NCBI GenBank assembly: GCA_040719455.1
Contig: JBFDTN010000001.1
Span: 1,521,501 to 1,585,500, forward strand
Origin: Streptococcus pneumoniae
GTDB taxonomy: Bacteria > Bacillota > Bacilli > Lactobacillales > Streptococcaceae
DNA: 64,000 nt
Direction: 5' to 3'
Every line of letters starts with the position of its first letter. Positions within the stretch are counted from its first letter, which is position 1. The notes under the pieces were generated by a model. It saw only the letters and a program-made list of their open reading frames with translations, did not search any database and was not told the DNA's origin. The position numbers and the translations under genes were made by a program. Shown piece by piece: positions 25,650-35,426 of this stretch.

Positions 25650-27173
25650 CTAAATCAAATCTCTTTTTATAGTTCTGTAGAATATCCTCATATCTTTTAT
25701 AAAACCCACAATAATCAATACAATCACTATCCCTATGGGAAAAGCAGATATAATGCTTAAGGATTGTAAGTTCTCCATCGAACTCTCCGAGAAAACTAAG
25801 GCAATTGGTAGTATAATCAAAAGTATGCACCATACTAACTGAACTAACTTATGTGGCTCTTGATAATCATTCAAAGTACGATAACTATAACAAGAAGCTA
25901 TATATGCTATCGAATCAAACGAAGTAGCATAAAACATAATCATTGTAATAAGTAACAGTAATAAAATCCAATTAGATAATGGTAGACTCTCAATCATCTC
26001 AATAATTACAGGATATAAAGTACCTTTATGCTGATAACTACCAATAAAATCATAAACTCCTGATAACTGTTTCCCAAACGAATAATTTCCAAGAATGATA
26101 AAACTTAAGATTGTGGAACCTGCGCCAAACAGATATCCTCCAAAGATAGTTTGCCTAATAGTCCGTCCCTTGGAAATACTACCAATGAAAAAAGGAGCAG
26201 CTACACACCATACCATCCAATAAGACCAATAAAACATCGTCCATTTTTGAGGAAAATAGGTTGTTCTTTGAGGGTCCGTATAAGTAGATAACTCAAAAAA
26301 ATGTTGGAACATTTTTCCCAATGAAAGAAAGCCATTTTCCACAATAAATTGAAATTCTCCACCTATGAATAAAATATAAAGTAATAGAGTTACAAAACAA
26401 TAAATACAAATTTTTGCTAAAAATGAAACTCCTTTAAAACTATTCAACAAAACTAATGTATAAACGCAACATGTCAGTATTAATATAACAATCGTTAACA
26501 CCTTAGAGTCAAAATTTGTTTTAAATACATGATTAATTAGTGAGGACATTAATGGTGTAGCCAATGAAAAAGTGGTTGCAGTACCTGCAAGTATAGCAAA
26601 AACTGCTAATAAATCTATCCCTCTTCCCACCATACCATCAATATGTTTCCCTAAAATTGGACGACAAGCCTCTGAAAATTTCTGTCTATTTATATTTTTA
26701 ACATGCAGCATAAATCCAAATGCTACAGCCAGTATTAGATAGAATCCCCAAGGTATTAATCCCCAATGAAAAATAGGAAATACTCCTACCCACTCATTTA
26801 CATTACCTAATTCAGATAAATGTGGATCTAGAGCATATAGTATCCATTCCGAAAAAGAATAATATAAAATATCAGCAGCCAATCCTGCTGTAAACATCAT
26901 CGAGCCCCATGTAAAAAAGGAATATTTAGGCTTATCGTCCTGATTTCCTAATACTATAGTTCCATACTTAGAAATAGCTACCCATAAAGTTGTGATGAAA
27001 ACTCCCAAACCAATAACAAGATAGTACACTCCTAAAGTATCTCCAAAAAAGAAACGTACCTTCTGCAATACATCGTTTGATATTTTAGGCGCTATAAAAA
27101 AGACAGTACTTATAATTATAGCGACAGCAAGTGGTACTATCGTTATAAACCAATCAAGCTGACTCTTTTTCAT
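25650..27173 (-). CDS. BCCT-family transporter, probable choline/betaine importer
   Basis: 507 residues with about 12 membrane helices. The family signature is clear in helix 8: WTMFYWSYWMVWCVAAPFFI followed by GSISKGRTIRQ, the Trp-rich substrate site of BetT/BetP/CaiT proteins. The start overlaps the licC stop (ATGA), so it belongs to the phosphocholine module. In classical lic loci the choline permease is LicB, a DMT-type protein; here a BCCT carrier takes that place. Choline uptake for phosphocholine synthesis is the inferred role; the short C-terminal tail argues against osmosensing of the BetP type. It is last gene of the locus. Confidence 0.85.
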   Translation of the reverse strand: MKKSQLDWFITIVPLAVAIIISTVFFIAPKISNDVLQKVRFFFGDTLGVYYLVIGLGVFITTLWVAISKYGTIVLGNQDDKPKYSFFTWGSMMFTAGLAADILYYSFSEWILYALDPHLSELGNVNEWVGVFPIFHWGLIPWGFYLILAVAFGFMLHVKNINRQKFSEACRPILGKHIDGMVGRGIDLLAVFAILAGTATTFSLATPLMSSLINHVFKTNFDSKVLTIVILILTCCVYTLVLLNSFKGVSFLAKICIYCFVTLLLYILFIGGEFQFIVENGFLSLGKMFQHFFELSTYTDPQRTTYFPQKWTMFYWSYWMVWCVAAPFFIGSISKGRTIRQTIFGGYLFGAGSTILSFIILGNYSFGKQLSGVYDFIGSYQHKGTLYPVIIEMIESLPLSNWILLLLLITMIMFYATSFDSIAYIASCYSYRTLNDYQEPHKLVQLVWCILLIILPIALVFSESSMENLQSLSIISAFPIGIVIVLIIVGFIKDMRIFYRTIKRDLI

Positions 27174-27898
27174 TTGCTTCCCCTTAGTTTTTCATATGAT
27201 AAATAACTACTATCTAAAGCTATCAATTCTTGAAAATTATCAATTTCTGTGACATCATTTTTTTTCATAGGATAGATTTCCAAATTATATTCTTTAGGAT
27301 AGCAAAACATTGCGACATCATCCCAATAAATTTGTCTATTTTTCTTCTCTATAAATTCCGTTTCAATATGTTTCTTTAATCTACATCCATCATGCTTAGT
27401 CCATCTAGATACACTATAGAGTTGCCATCCCTTTTGTCCTCCTGTTCGACTACAATTAACCACAATATTATCTCTAGCAGTTAATAGCCATTCATCTGTT
27501 TCTTCCTCTGACCATACCACATGATAGCCAGATCCATCAAATTCTGCATGTAAAATATTAGAATTATAAATTATTTGATCTCCATCCAGAATGATGACAT
27601 CCTCTAAGTGCTCTCTTGCTACAAATAAAGATGAGATATTATTGCAAGTTTCATAATATTTATTATAAATAAGGCTTATACCTTCATATTCTTGCTTCAG
27701 TACTTCAAATTGTTCTGCTAAATACCCAACAACAATATAAATTTCTTTAATTCCATTTTTATGCAGAGCTTCAATAACTGTATCAATCATCCGAACACCA
27801 TTAACTTTAACAAGTGGTTTAGGGGTCTGGAGTGTAACAGGCCTTAACCTAGTTCCTTCACCCGCAGCCATAATAATTGCTCTCTTAATCCGATTCAT
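27170..27898 (-). CDS. licC: Choline-phosphate cytidylyltransferase-like nucleotidyltransferase (LicC-like)
   Basis: 242 residues from the ATG at 27898, which has AAAGGAG 7 nt upstream; a longer frame to 27988 would only overlap the preceding gene. The N-terminus IIMAAGEGTRLRPVT is the nucleotide-binding loop. TPKPLVKVNG, IVVGYLAEQF, NNISSLFVAREHL, IILDGDQI and IYWDDVAMF follow the order found in pneumococcal LicC, which makes CDP-choline from CTP and phosphocholine. It overlaps the upstream fusion gene by 14 nt and the transporter gene by 4 nt. Phosphoethanolamine or another alcohol phosphate is a possible alternative substrate. Confidence 0.8.
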   Translation of the reverse strand: MNRIKRAIIMAAGEGTRLRPVTLQTPKPLVKVNGVRMIDTVIEALHKNGIKEIYIVVGYLAEQFEVLKQEYEGISLIYNKYYETCNNISSLFVAREHLEDVIILDGDQIIYNSNILHAEFDGSGYHVVWSEEETDEWLLTARDNIVVNCSRTGGQKGWQLYSVSRWTKHDGCRLKKHIETEFIEKKNRQIYWDDVAMFCYPKEYNLEIYPMKKNDVTEIDNFQELIALDSSYLSYEKLRGSK

Positions 27899-29654
27899 AT
27901 TCCAACTCCTTTTGTAATTCTTCCTGGACAATTCGATAGTAATCTTTTGCATATCGATACTGACGCAATGAATATTCTCCAAACTCAATACCTAAACTTC
28001 TTTTATATTCACACCAATTACTCCATAGAAGCCCTGCAATTGCAATATAGCAGTATATCTTTAAACGTATTGAGTGTGGACATTTTTCTGAAAAATATAA
28101 ATCAATCACATGATCTATTTCTTGTCGTTCATACAAAGAGTATATACAAAACATAGCGATATCTAAATGAGGATCTTGCATCCCTGCGTATTCCCAGTCA
28201 ATTAAACGTATTTCTTGATCATCTTGGACAAATAGAAAATTATCCGGAACTGCATCAATATGAGTTAATACTTTTTTCTCAATGTGTTTTTCAACATAAT
28301 CTTTTAATGACAAAATATTATTTTTGGTTAGTTTATAATCTTTATAGGCTGATTGTTTTTCATCCCATAGACTTTCATAAAATTCAATTTGTCCAAATAA
28401 ATCAAATTCATGCTCAACTTGTAGCTCTAACTGATGAAACTTCTTTAAAAATTGTATGCAACTCTCTACATCTTTCCAATTATCTGATGAACAACTTCGA
28501 ACATTTGGTAAAAATTTTGTAATCTTATATCCATTAGTGGGATTTATATAAATAATATCATCACAAATTTTTTGATCTCGAATCACTTGATAAACAGCAG
28601 CCTCATGTTCTCGATTAATTAAAGAATCCGTTCCCTCTCCTGGAATTCTCATTATATATTTATCATTCCTACTTTTAAATAAAAATGAGCGATTCGTCAT
28701 TCCTTTTTTCAACACATCAATTTCAGAAAGTTCAGTCTTGTCAATTCCTAAACATTTCTCAATGATAGAGATTGGTTCAACATTCAACTGTTGAGAATTC
28801 TCATCAATATCTCTTAACTGCTCATAGGTATTGATTTCAATAACTTGAGAAAAAGGAAATATACGAGCTGAAATAATCATTTTTTTGTTATCAAATAAAC
28901 TTTTCTCCCAAAAAGAATCATCATATTCAGACAAAGCTATAAGTTTTTCGATATTCTTATATACCTTCTTCTCATCTTCTTGAGATATATACGCAACTCC
29001 AATCACTTGATTACCTTTAACTCTCGAGTCAGTCTCGATTAGCTCTCGCTTCTTATTATAACGTATATTTGAGTCTTCTTCTATCTTGTCTGTAACCATA
29101 TACCAAGAGTTTAATTCTCTACGTCGAAATGGATTTTTATCAAACCATACATCCGAAGGTATAATATAACTATTTACTAATTTGTGTTTCACATATTTTA
29201 AAGAATGAAGATTATTTTTTTGACTGTATTCCGGATTAACAATTAATTTTACTCCAAATTTATCAATCAAATATTCAAATTCTTCTTTCATAAAACCAAC
29301 TACTATAGTTATATCTGATATCTGAACTTCATGGAGTTGTCTAATGATTCTTTCAATTAGTAATTCTCCTCTAATATTAAGAAATGCTTTTGGCTTTTCT
29401 TGATTGATTGGAACCATTCTAAAACCAAAACCAGCAGCCAATATAATCGCTTGCTTGGGAGAATTCTCCATTATTATTTTATTGGATTTTTCCGATAATT
29501 TATTCTCGCTATCAATGTATAACTCTTCTTTTAATTTCCGAATAGTACGATTTACTAATCCTAAAGAATATCCTAATTCTAATGATATTTTTCTTTGATT
29601 CGTATAATTTCTACTCTCTAGATATAAAAGTATGTCACTTTCTATAATGTTCAT
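27885..29654 (-). CDS. Three-domain protein: winged helix, nucleotidyltransferase, choline kinase (LicA-like)
   Basis: 589 residues from the ATG at 29654 (AAAGGA 6 nt upstream; an upstream start adds 10 residues without a site). Residues 1-60 are a winged-helix domain (DILLYLESRNYTNQRKISLE). Residues 65-290 are a LicC-like nucleotidyltransferase (AIILAAGFGFRMVPIN, KPKAFLNIRGE, IVVGFMKEEF). From about 310 on lies a choline-kinase fold: GMTNRSFLF, the Brenner motif LTHIDAVPDNFLF and the choline-kinase motif LIDWEYAGMQDPHLDIAMF. It should phosphorylate choline and may also activate it. The role of the N-terminal domain is unclear. With LicC next door there are two nucleotidyltransferases in the module. 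Confidence 0.82.
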   Translation of the reverse strand: MNIIESDILLYLESRNYTNQRKISLELGYSLGLVNRTIRKLKEELYIDSENKLSEKSNKIIMENSPKQAIILAAGFGFRMVPINQEKPKAFLNIRGELLIERIIRQLHEVQISDITIVVGFMKEEFEYLIDKFGVKLIVNPEYSQKNNLHSLKYVKHKLVNSYIIPSDVWFDKNPFRRRELNSWYMVTDKIEEDSNIRYNKKRELIETDSRVKGNQVIGVAYISQEDEKKVYKNIEKLIALSEYDDSFWEKSLFDNKKMIISARIFPFSQVIEINTYEQLRDIDENSQQLNVEPISIIEKCLGIDKTELSEIDVLKKGMTNRSFLFKSRNDKYIMRIPGEGTDSLINREHEAAVYQVIRDQKICDDIIYINPTNGYKITKFLPNVRSCSSDNWKDVESCIQFLKKFHQLELQVEHEFDLFGQIEFYESLWDEKQSAYKDYKLTKNNILSLKDYVEKHIEKKVLTHIDAVPDNFLFVQDDQEIRLIDWEYAGMQDPHLDIAMFCIYSLYERQEIDHVIDLYFSEKCPHSIRLKIYCYIAIAGLLWSNWCEYKRSLGIEFGEYSLRQYRYAKDYYRIVQEELQKELEYESD

Positions 29655-29735
29655 ATTTTTTCCTTTATTTATTTTTTTGAACAATCTTTATATAATAGAA
29701 CCTCTTTATAAACTATCAATAAAGAGGCTCTATTG

Positions 29736-30587
29736 TTACTCTATTTCTCCACTATATGCAAAATGTTCATTCCATTTCAAATGATAAGAATGATGAGATT
29801 GTCTTTTCTCTTCAGGCGGTAACTCCATATAGTTACCGTACTCACTTTCTAGAATTTTAGCATAATTATTAGGGACATTAAAAACTTCTCCTCTTAACTC
29901 CAGTAATACTCCTTCGCCAAAATCTTCATACTTCCAAATACATTTATTGGCATCGCTTGTCCCAGTCTCTAAGGTAGCTACATATTTACTGTGATAAAAT
30001 GAATACTTCGAATTATGTTCTTCCAACATTTTCATATAATGGCAACTTCCTCGAACTTTAAAATAAATATTTTTTACCCATCTAAGAAAACCATGGACTT
30101 TAGAAAATCCTGTTGGAAATAATTTTAAACGTGATTTTTTCCATTTTTTATATAAGTTAAATGCTTCATTATAGTGAAGAAGGCTCTCTTCAAAATTATC
30201 TCCCCCTCCATCTATCAAAAATAAGTCAACATATAATCCTAAAGGAACTGTTTCAACAATATCATAATCTTGAATAAGAATTGTTCTTGTATCTACAAGT
30301 TTTGGTAGCGGAACTTGAAATTTACTATTTGTATCTACTGATATTATCTTATAATACGGATGAGGATTTTCTGTTAAAATTTGAACTAATTTTTTATAAT
30401 CTTCTCTTGGTAGCATAACATCAATATCATCATCCCAAGGTATAATATCTTTATGCCTAACTGCACCAATTAGTGTTCCATAAGCCAAGTAATAACGTAG
30501 ATTATTCTTCTCACAGACTTCTTTCAAATATTTTAAAATTTCAAATTCTAATTCTTGAATTTCTTTAACTGTAAAGTCTCTATCCAT
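29736..30587 (-). CDS. licD: LicD-family phosphocholine transferase
   Basis: 283 residues. LicD core: LKEVCEKNNLRYYLAYGTLIG followed by AVRHKDIIPWDDDIDVMLPR, with the DDDID metal site of the nucleotidyltransferase-like fold. LicD enzymes move phosphocholine from CDP-choline to a sugar of teichoic acid or capsule. The ATG at 30587 lies 7 nt after GGAG and overlaps the end of the upstream glycosyltransferase gene; a TTG one codon earlier is less likely. Its place inside the polysaccharide operon points to this polymer as acceptor. Other phosphodiester transfers by LicD relatives are possible. Confidence 0.87.
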   Translation of the reverse strand: MDRDFTVKEIQELEFEILKYLKEVCEKNNLRYYLAYGTLIGAVRHKDIIPWDDDIDVMLPREDYKKLVQILTENPHPYYKIISVDTNSKFQVPLPKLVDTRTILIQDYDIVETVPLGLYVDLFLIDGGGDNFEESLLHYNEAFNLYKKWKKSRLKLFPTGFSKVHGFLRWVKNIYFKVRGSCHYMKMLEEHNSKYSFYHSKYVATLETGTSDANKCIWKYEDFGEGVLLELRGEVFNVPNNYAKILESEYGNYMELPPEEKRQSHHSYHLKWNEHFAYSGEIE

Positions 30588-31443
30588 CAATCATCTCCAA
30601 ATTACTTGATTGTAATTTTCTAAGTGTCCGATTCTGAAAAAATTGAGCTAATCTTATCATATAGCGACCAGATCTTAAATATTTTCTCATGAACAGCAAG
30701 CGACTTTTATACAGAATTTCAAGTTGCTTACTTTTTTTGTCAATTGATTTATTAATACTCACTGAATGCTCATGGCGATAAAAATCATCTAACACCAACA
30801 TTGTTTTATAATTAGATTCTTTCAATTTAAAACCTAACGTTGTTTCCTCACCAAATAAAAACATTTCTTCATCGTATCCTTCAACCTTAAGAAATATTTC
30901 CAAATTAAACATCAATAAGGCTCCGGGAACACAATCTACATACTGTTCTTTTCTATTAAAATTCAGCTGGTAATTAGTAGGAAAAAATTTAGATAAGCGA
31001 CTAGAATTTAAAATAGCATACTCAAACGAAGTAGGTACCTTCCAAGCTAAATCTGTAATAGGCTCATCATTTATATCGTGCTGAATAGCTGAAACAACCG
31101 CAAGTCTCTCGTCATCTTCCATATAACCTACGAATCGTTCAACTAACTCATTAGAAAATACAACATCTGGATTTGATAATAAAACATATTTACAATTAAA
31201 ATGCTTTTGTATGTATTTGGCTCCAAAATTATTTCCATAGCCATAACCACCATTTTTATCAGTTTTAATGAGTATAATCTTATCAGACACAACTGTCTGT
31301 AGTCGTTCATATGAATCGTCTGTGGAACAATTATCAACCACTAAAATATGAGAAAATACTGAAAAATTTTGAATCGTATCCAATAATTTCAAAACTGTCT
31401 CTGAATCATTGTAATTCAAAATCATGCAACAAACATCCATCAT
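30580..31443 (-). CDS. GT2-family glycosyltransferase
   Basis: 287 residues. GT-A fold starting CCMILNYNDSETVLKLLDTI, with VVDNCSTDDSYE and the metal-site region LLSNPDVVFS (DxD-like). LFGEETTLGFKLKES is the acceptor-side ED motif found in rhamnosyl- and galactofuranosyl-type GT2 enzymes. It adds one sugar to the repeat unit on the inner face of the membrane. Overlaps wzx by 4 nt and licD by 8 nt. The sugar cannot be assigned; a rhamnosyltransferase is a fair guess from the family. Confidence 0.82.
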   Translation of the reverse strand: MMDVCCMILNYNDSETVLKLLDTIQNFSVFSHILVVDNCSTDDSYERLQTVVSDKIILIKTDKNGGYGYGNNFGAKYIQKHFNCKYVLLSNPDVVFSNELVERFVGYMEDDERLAVVSAIQHDINDEPITDLAWKVPTSFEYAILNSSRLSKFFPTNYQLNFNRKEQYVDCVPGALLMFNLEIFLKVEGYDEEMFLFGEETTLGFKLKESNYKTMLVLDDFYRHEHSVSINKSIDKKSKQLEILYKSRLLFMRKYLRSGRYMIRLAQFFQNRTLRKLQSSNLEMIDG

Positions 31444-32918
31444 CCAAATTTCCCTTTCACAAATCCTTTTATCTGCTTAGAAAAATCAAAAATCAATTTT
31501 TCTTTACAAATATATAAAATTGTTAGATAGATCCCAAAAAATACTATTCCAAAGATAACACATTTTACAAACGAATTCCCAATATATACATAAGAATTCA
31601 TCACTAAAATTATTCCTCCTGAAATAGAGCTAGCTAGTAAAGCAATAATTAATTCTCTGAGTTCAAAAGTTTCTTTTATAATAGATTTTAAAACCTTCAT
31701 ATGAAAACACAAAACAGATAATTCTGCTAAAGAGGAAGCAATCGCTGCTCCCACTGCTCCCAAGCGAGGAATTAACGAAATATTTACCACCACATTCATG
31801 ACAGCTCCTATTATAGCTCCCACTACCGTATATTTTTCTTTTCCTAATGGAATTAATAACTGCCATGCTGTAACACTACTGAGTCCAATAAAAATAATGG
31901 AGGGCATTAAAAAGTGTAAAATTGGAACAGATTGAGCATAAGTATCCCCAGCTAAAACTTGAATAATATCTCCTGCCATTATAATAAAAAATAGGGAAAT
32001 CGGAATGGAAGAAATAAAAATAAATTCAAAAGATTTAGTAATTAATCTCTTAAAATCTGATTGACTGCTATTTTTTAATGAATAAGAAACTTTGGGCAAC
32101 ATAACTGCACCTAGTGCTGTAACAAGGCTAACTAATATATTTTTTATCTTGATTGCAGCTGCATAATACCCAACGCTATCATTTGCTTTCATGAAACCAA
32201 GCATAACTTGATCTAAGCTCGTAAAAATTACTGTGGTTGCATTATATAAAAATAATGTAAAAATAGGCAACAAATGAATCGCAAACTCATAAGTTTGATT
32301 TCTTTGAATATTCAAATCAACATACTTGGTCAAACGAATGATATTCATAATATTAGATCCAACTGAAGCTAAAACTGTAATTCCTGCATACAATACGTAA
32401 TCACTAGGATGATGAATAAAAACAAACATCAAAATGATAGATACTATTTTAAATAAAATGTTTCTAACAGTTATATATTGATACTGTTCAATTGCTTGAT
32501 AAAACCACTCAACTCCCAACATATTAAATAAAATAGTAACGGAAGTAATATAAAATAATGTAGACTCTTCTGAAAATTTAGGAATAGTGAACATTAAAAT
32601 AATAAATACTATATATGATAATAGTGTACATATCGTATTTATAATTAACAATTCCTGCACAATTTTTGATAATCTAGATCTATCATCCCTAACTTCCGCA
32701 CATTTTCTAATTCCGTATGAAGGTATTCCTAGTGAGGCAACCAAAGAAAAATAGCTAACTACAGATGAAGCAAAGGCGATTTTCCCATTAGCTTCGCTTA
32801 GCAATACTCTTGATACATAGGGAAAAGTTATTAAAGGAAAAATAACACTGGACATTTTCAATATAATATTCATTAAAAAATTATATTTTATAGATTTTAC
32901 TTTAAATTTTTCTTCCAT
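31440..32918 (-). CDS. wzx: Polysaccharide repeat-unit flippase Wzx
   Basis: 492 residues with about 14 hydrophobic helices, MATE/MOP superfamily (NIILKMSSVIFPLITFPYVS, GKIAFASSVVSYFSLVASLG, ending in a Lys-rich tail). It turns the lipid-linked repeat unit to the outer face for Wzy. Positioned between wzy and the GT2 gene, as in other Wzy-dependent loci. Alternative: a teichoic acid flippase, less likely in this operon. Confidence 0.9.
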   Translation of the reverse strand: MEEKFKVKSIKYNFLMNIILKMSSVIFPLITFPYVSRVLLSEANGKIAFASSVVSYFSLVASLGIPSYGIRKCAEVRDDRSRLSKIVQELLIINTICTLLSYIVFIILMFTIPKFSEESTLFYITSVTILFNMLGVEWFYQAIEQYQYITVRNILFKIVSIILMFVFIHHPSDYVLYAGITVLASVGSNIMNIIRLTKYVDLNIQRNQTYEFAIHLLPIFTLFLYNATTVIFTSLDQVMLGFMKANDSVGYYAAAIKIKNILVSLVTALGAVMLPKVSYSLKNSSQSDFKRLITKSFEFIFISSIPISLFFIIMAGDIIQVLAGDTYAQSVPILHFLMPSIIFIGLSSVTAWQLLIPLGKEKYTVVGAIIGAVMNVVVNISLIPRLGAVGAAIASSLAELSVLCFHMKVLKSIIKETFELRELIIALLASSISGGIILVMNSYVYIGNSFVKCVIFGIVFFGIYLTILYICKEKLIFDFSKQIKGFVKGKFG

Positions 32919-32965
32919 CTCTCAATCTAATTCCAAGTCTTTCAAATTTATAATTAAGATAAGAG

Positions 32966-34240
32966 CTATGCCCTATCTTTACTATCTGATAATTCTTCCA
33001 TTAAAACACCATCTAAATAACTATATATTGCTAAGTAGAAAGGAACATCAAAAATCCTTTGATCATCAAACATATTTAACAAAAGATTTGAACCAATCAT
33101 ATATGTAGTTAAACCAACTGTATATAATATATATTCTCTCTTTCTGCTTCTCAGACTCTTCATAGTCACTTTAACTGCTTTCATAAAGAGTAAACCATGC
33201 GTTATAAACGTAAATACTCCCAATTGAATAATCGTTCCAAAGATTCCTAAATCATCTATATAGTAGATACTCCATTGATTCCTTGACATTAGTCCATGCA
33301 CAATAGAATTGCCTGGATTTAAAAATCCCAAACCAAATATAGCATTCTGATTATACATAATAGACAAATAATGTCGAAGACCTTCAAACCTAACTCCTGT
33401 AGATGAACTGTAGCTCTCTGAATATAGAAGAGTATCAAAAGCATTTCCTAATAACTGAGAGTTTAATAGTAAGAATAGAATTGCGATAATATAAAACAAA
33501 ATCTTTAAAATTGATCCATTTCTTGTTTTTGGTTTATAAAATACATACACCATACCAATTGTGATGACAGCTAAAAACGATTGAAAACGTACCCTTGTAA
33601 CCAATACAAGAAATAGTACCATAAATACCAAAATCGTTTTATAGATTATTCCTTTTATGCCTGATCTTAATGAATTAACAGCCACAGTAACTAAAGCTAT
33701 TCCGTATAACACTCCAGCTTCCACACGTTGAAAACCATCTCGAATCCAACCTTCATATTGAAAGAGAAGTCTAGGAAAATAAATACTTCCCCTAAAATTA
33801 TACATTATCCAACTAAACATACGAATACTTAGCATAGTAACAACTAAAATTGCTATTATTTTCAAAAATTTGTTTACTGAATTATCTGAATGAAATATAA
33901 AAATAATTAAATAGGAAACAAATATAAATAAATGCGGGATAATTGTGATCTTTAACATCTGATCTAGTGGATAGCTATATTTTGTACTAGAATAGATGGA
34001 CATTATTAAAATAATTGGAACATATAGTATTGCATAATAGTTTAAAAATTTTATCTGCTTTCGCAATAAATAATCTTTACTTACAAGCACATATAAAGAG
34101 AATCCTAAAGCTAATATAAATATAAATGTTCTCTGAGTATACACTCCAATAAATTCAGTAGGGAACAATAATGGTACTCCTACCATGATAGATGCACATA
34201 AGATTACTATCGCCTTATATATAGTAGATAATTTTACCAT
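32966..34240 (-). CDS. wzy: Predicted polysaccharide polymerase Wzy
   Basis: 424 residues with about 11 membrane helices and a large extracytoplasmic loop (around LLYSESYSSSTGVRFEGLRH and IFGLGFLNPGNSIVHG) typical of O-antigen polymerase/ligase-like proteins. No other multi-pass polymerase is in the operon, so this is the Wzy by elimination as well as by topology. It joins flipped repeat units on the outer face. The GAGAGGAATGAG ribosome site precedes ATG at 34240. Wzy proteins are highly diverged and cannot be typed by eye. Confidence 0.8.
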   Translation of the reverse strand: MVKLSTIYKAIVILCASIMVGVPLLFPTEFIGVYTQRTFIFILALGFSLYVLVSKDYLLRKQIKFLNYYAILYVPIILIMSIYSSTKYSYPLDQMLKITIIPHLFIFVSYLIIFIFHSDNSVNKFLKIIAILVVTMLSIRMFSWIMYNFRGSIYFPRLLFQYEGWIRDGFQRVEAGVLYGIALVTVAVNSLRSGIKGIIYKTILVFMVLFLVLVTRVRFQSFLAVITIGMVYVFYKPKTRNGSILKILFYIIAILFLLLNSQLLGNAFDTLLYSESYSSSTGVRFEGLRHYLSIMYNQNAIFGLGFLNPGNSIVHGLMSRNQWSIYYIDDLGIFGTIIQLGVFTFITHGLLFMKAVKVTMKSLRSRKREYILYTVGLTTYMIGSNLLLNMFDDQRIFDVPFYLAIYSYLDGVLMEELSDSKDRA

Positions 34241-34265
34241 CTCATTCCTCTCTTCATCTTATTAA

Positions 34266-35405
34266 TCAACCCTCAATAATTTCTCTCACTATATTGTCTA
34301 AATCATCTTTCTGATAAAACTTAAAACAATTAGATCGCATTTCATCGTAATTTTTCTCTATGTCATCAAGTGATGCTAGAATAGATCCCTCTGTCATATC
34401 TTCGCAACATCTTCCAATATTATACTGTTCAAATGGTCTTTTTAAGCCTAGTACATTTGTTCCAATCATAGGAATACCAAAGGCGCTGTATTCGTAAATT
34501 TTATTAGGTGCACAATATAAAGCATTGAGTTCTGAATTATCCGAATTTTTTTCAGGAATATAAGGTGTAAGACCAATATGAGCATGCTCAAGTAGAGCTA
34601 AATGTTGAGGAGCAGAAAAAAAACCTAAATATACTATATTAGAGAATTTCTCTAATATTCTATCCAAATATGCTCCCCCCGATATATCCTTACCAGCGAT
34701 GTATAAACAATAATTCTCTTTCCTCTGTATAGCTTCAGCAAATGTTTCTAAATCTCTATCTGGTCCTATAGCTCCTAAATAGAAAATAATTTTTTTTTCT
34801 CCTTCTTTCATTCGCTGTATTATATCCATAATTTCTGAAGACAGCTGCCCATAATCAACTGAGTAAGGTTTATTAGGTAACACAGTGGGAACTACTGGCA
34901 AATCCCACCAAACTTGCTGAATATAAGCTCTATCTAAATCTGGAACTACAACTTTCCAAGCTTTTTGTGCATATATACTTAATGGAAAGTCAAATCGTTT
35001 GGAATTAAAGAAAAGAGGCATTCTCTCCTTCAATTCCATAAGCTGCATCACATGCCGATATTTAAAAAGCATGTTCCCTAATATCTTGACAGTAAGATCT
35101 GTTGTAGTCCATAAAATATCTGAATCTAACATACAGTTCTCTACAACACTTTTTAGCTTGTTCTTTTCTGATATAACTCTTCTTAGCTTGGGAACTAGAC
35201 CTCCACTAAGTGGCAAGGTACTTTTTATGTATTTAAAATTTTCATTTTGTATCAACTTCTGCGGTATCTTTTCACAATTAGTCATACTGACGAGCTGTAC
35301 GCTATATCCATTACACAATAGATTTTCAACAAGATTAAGTACCGGAGGATACCCCATAAAATCTCCGACATGTACTATTGTAATTTTATTAAACTTTCTA
35401 TCCAC
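34266..35405 (-). CDS. Glycosyltransferase, GT4-like
   Basis: 379 residues, GT-B fold. N-terminal part KITIVHVGDFMGYPPVLNLV; C-terminal nucleotide-sugar domain with KKIIFYLGAIGPDRDLE and a late NKIYEYSAFGIPMIGTNV segment, the E-x7-E-like donor region of group 1 enzymes. The start is GTG at 35405 with AAGGAAGG 6 nt upstream. It adds one sugar to the lipid-linked unit; donor and linkage unknown. 21-bp gap to the next glycosyltransferase gene upstream. Confidence 0.78.
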   Translation of the reverse strand: MDRKFNKITIVHVGDFMGYPPVLNLVENLLCNGYSVQLVSMTNCEKIPQKLIQNENFKYIKSTLPLSGGLVPKLRRVISEKNKLKSVVENCMLDSDILWTTTDLTVKILGNMLFKYRHVMQLMELKERMPLFFNSKRFDFPLSIYAQKAWKVVVPDLDRAYIQQVWWDLPVVPTVLPNKPYSVDYGQLSSEIMDIIQRMKEGEKKIIFYLGAIGPDRDLETFAEAIQRKENYCLYIAGKDISGGAYLDRILEKFSNIVYLGFFSAPQHLALLEHAHIGLTPYIPEKNSDNSELNALYCAPNKIYEYSAFGIPMIGTNVLGLKRPFEQYNIGRCCEDMTEGSILASLDDIEKNYDEMRSNCFKFYQKDDLDNIVREIIEG

Positions 35406-35426
35406 TAATAACCTTCCTTTTATAAT

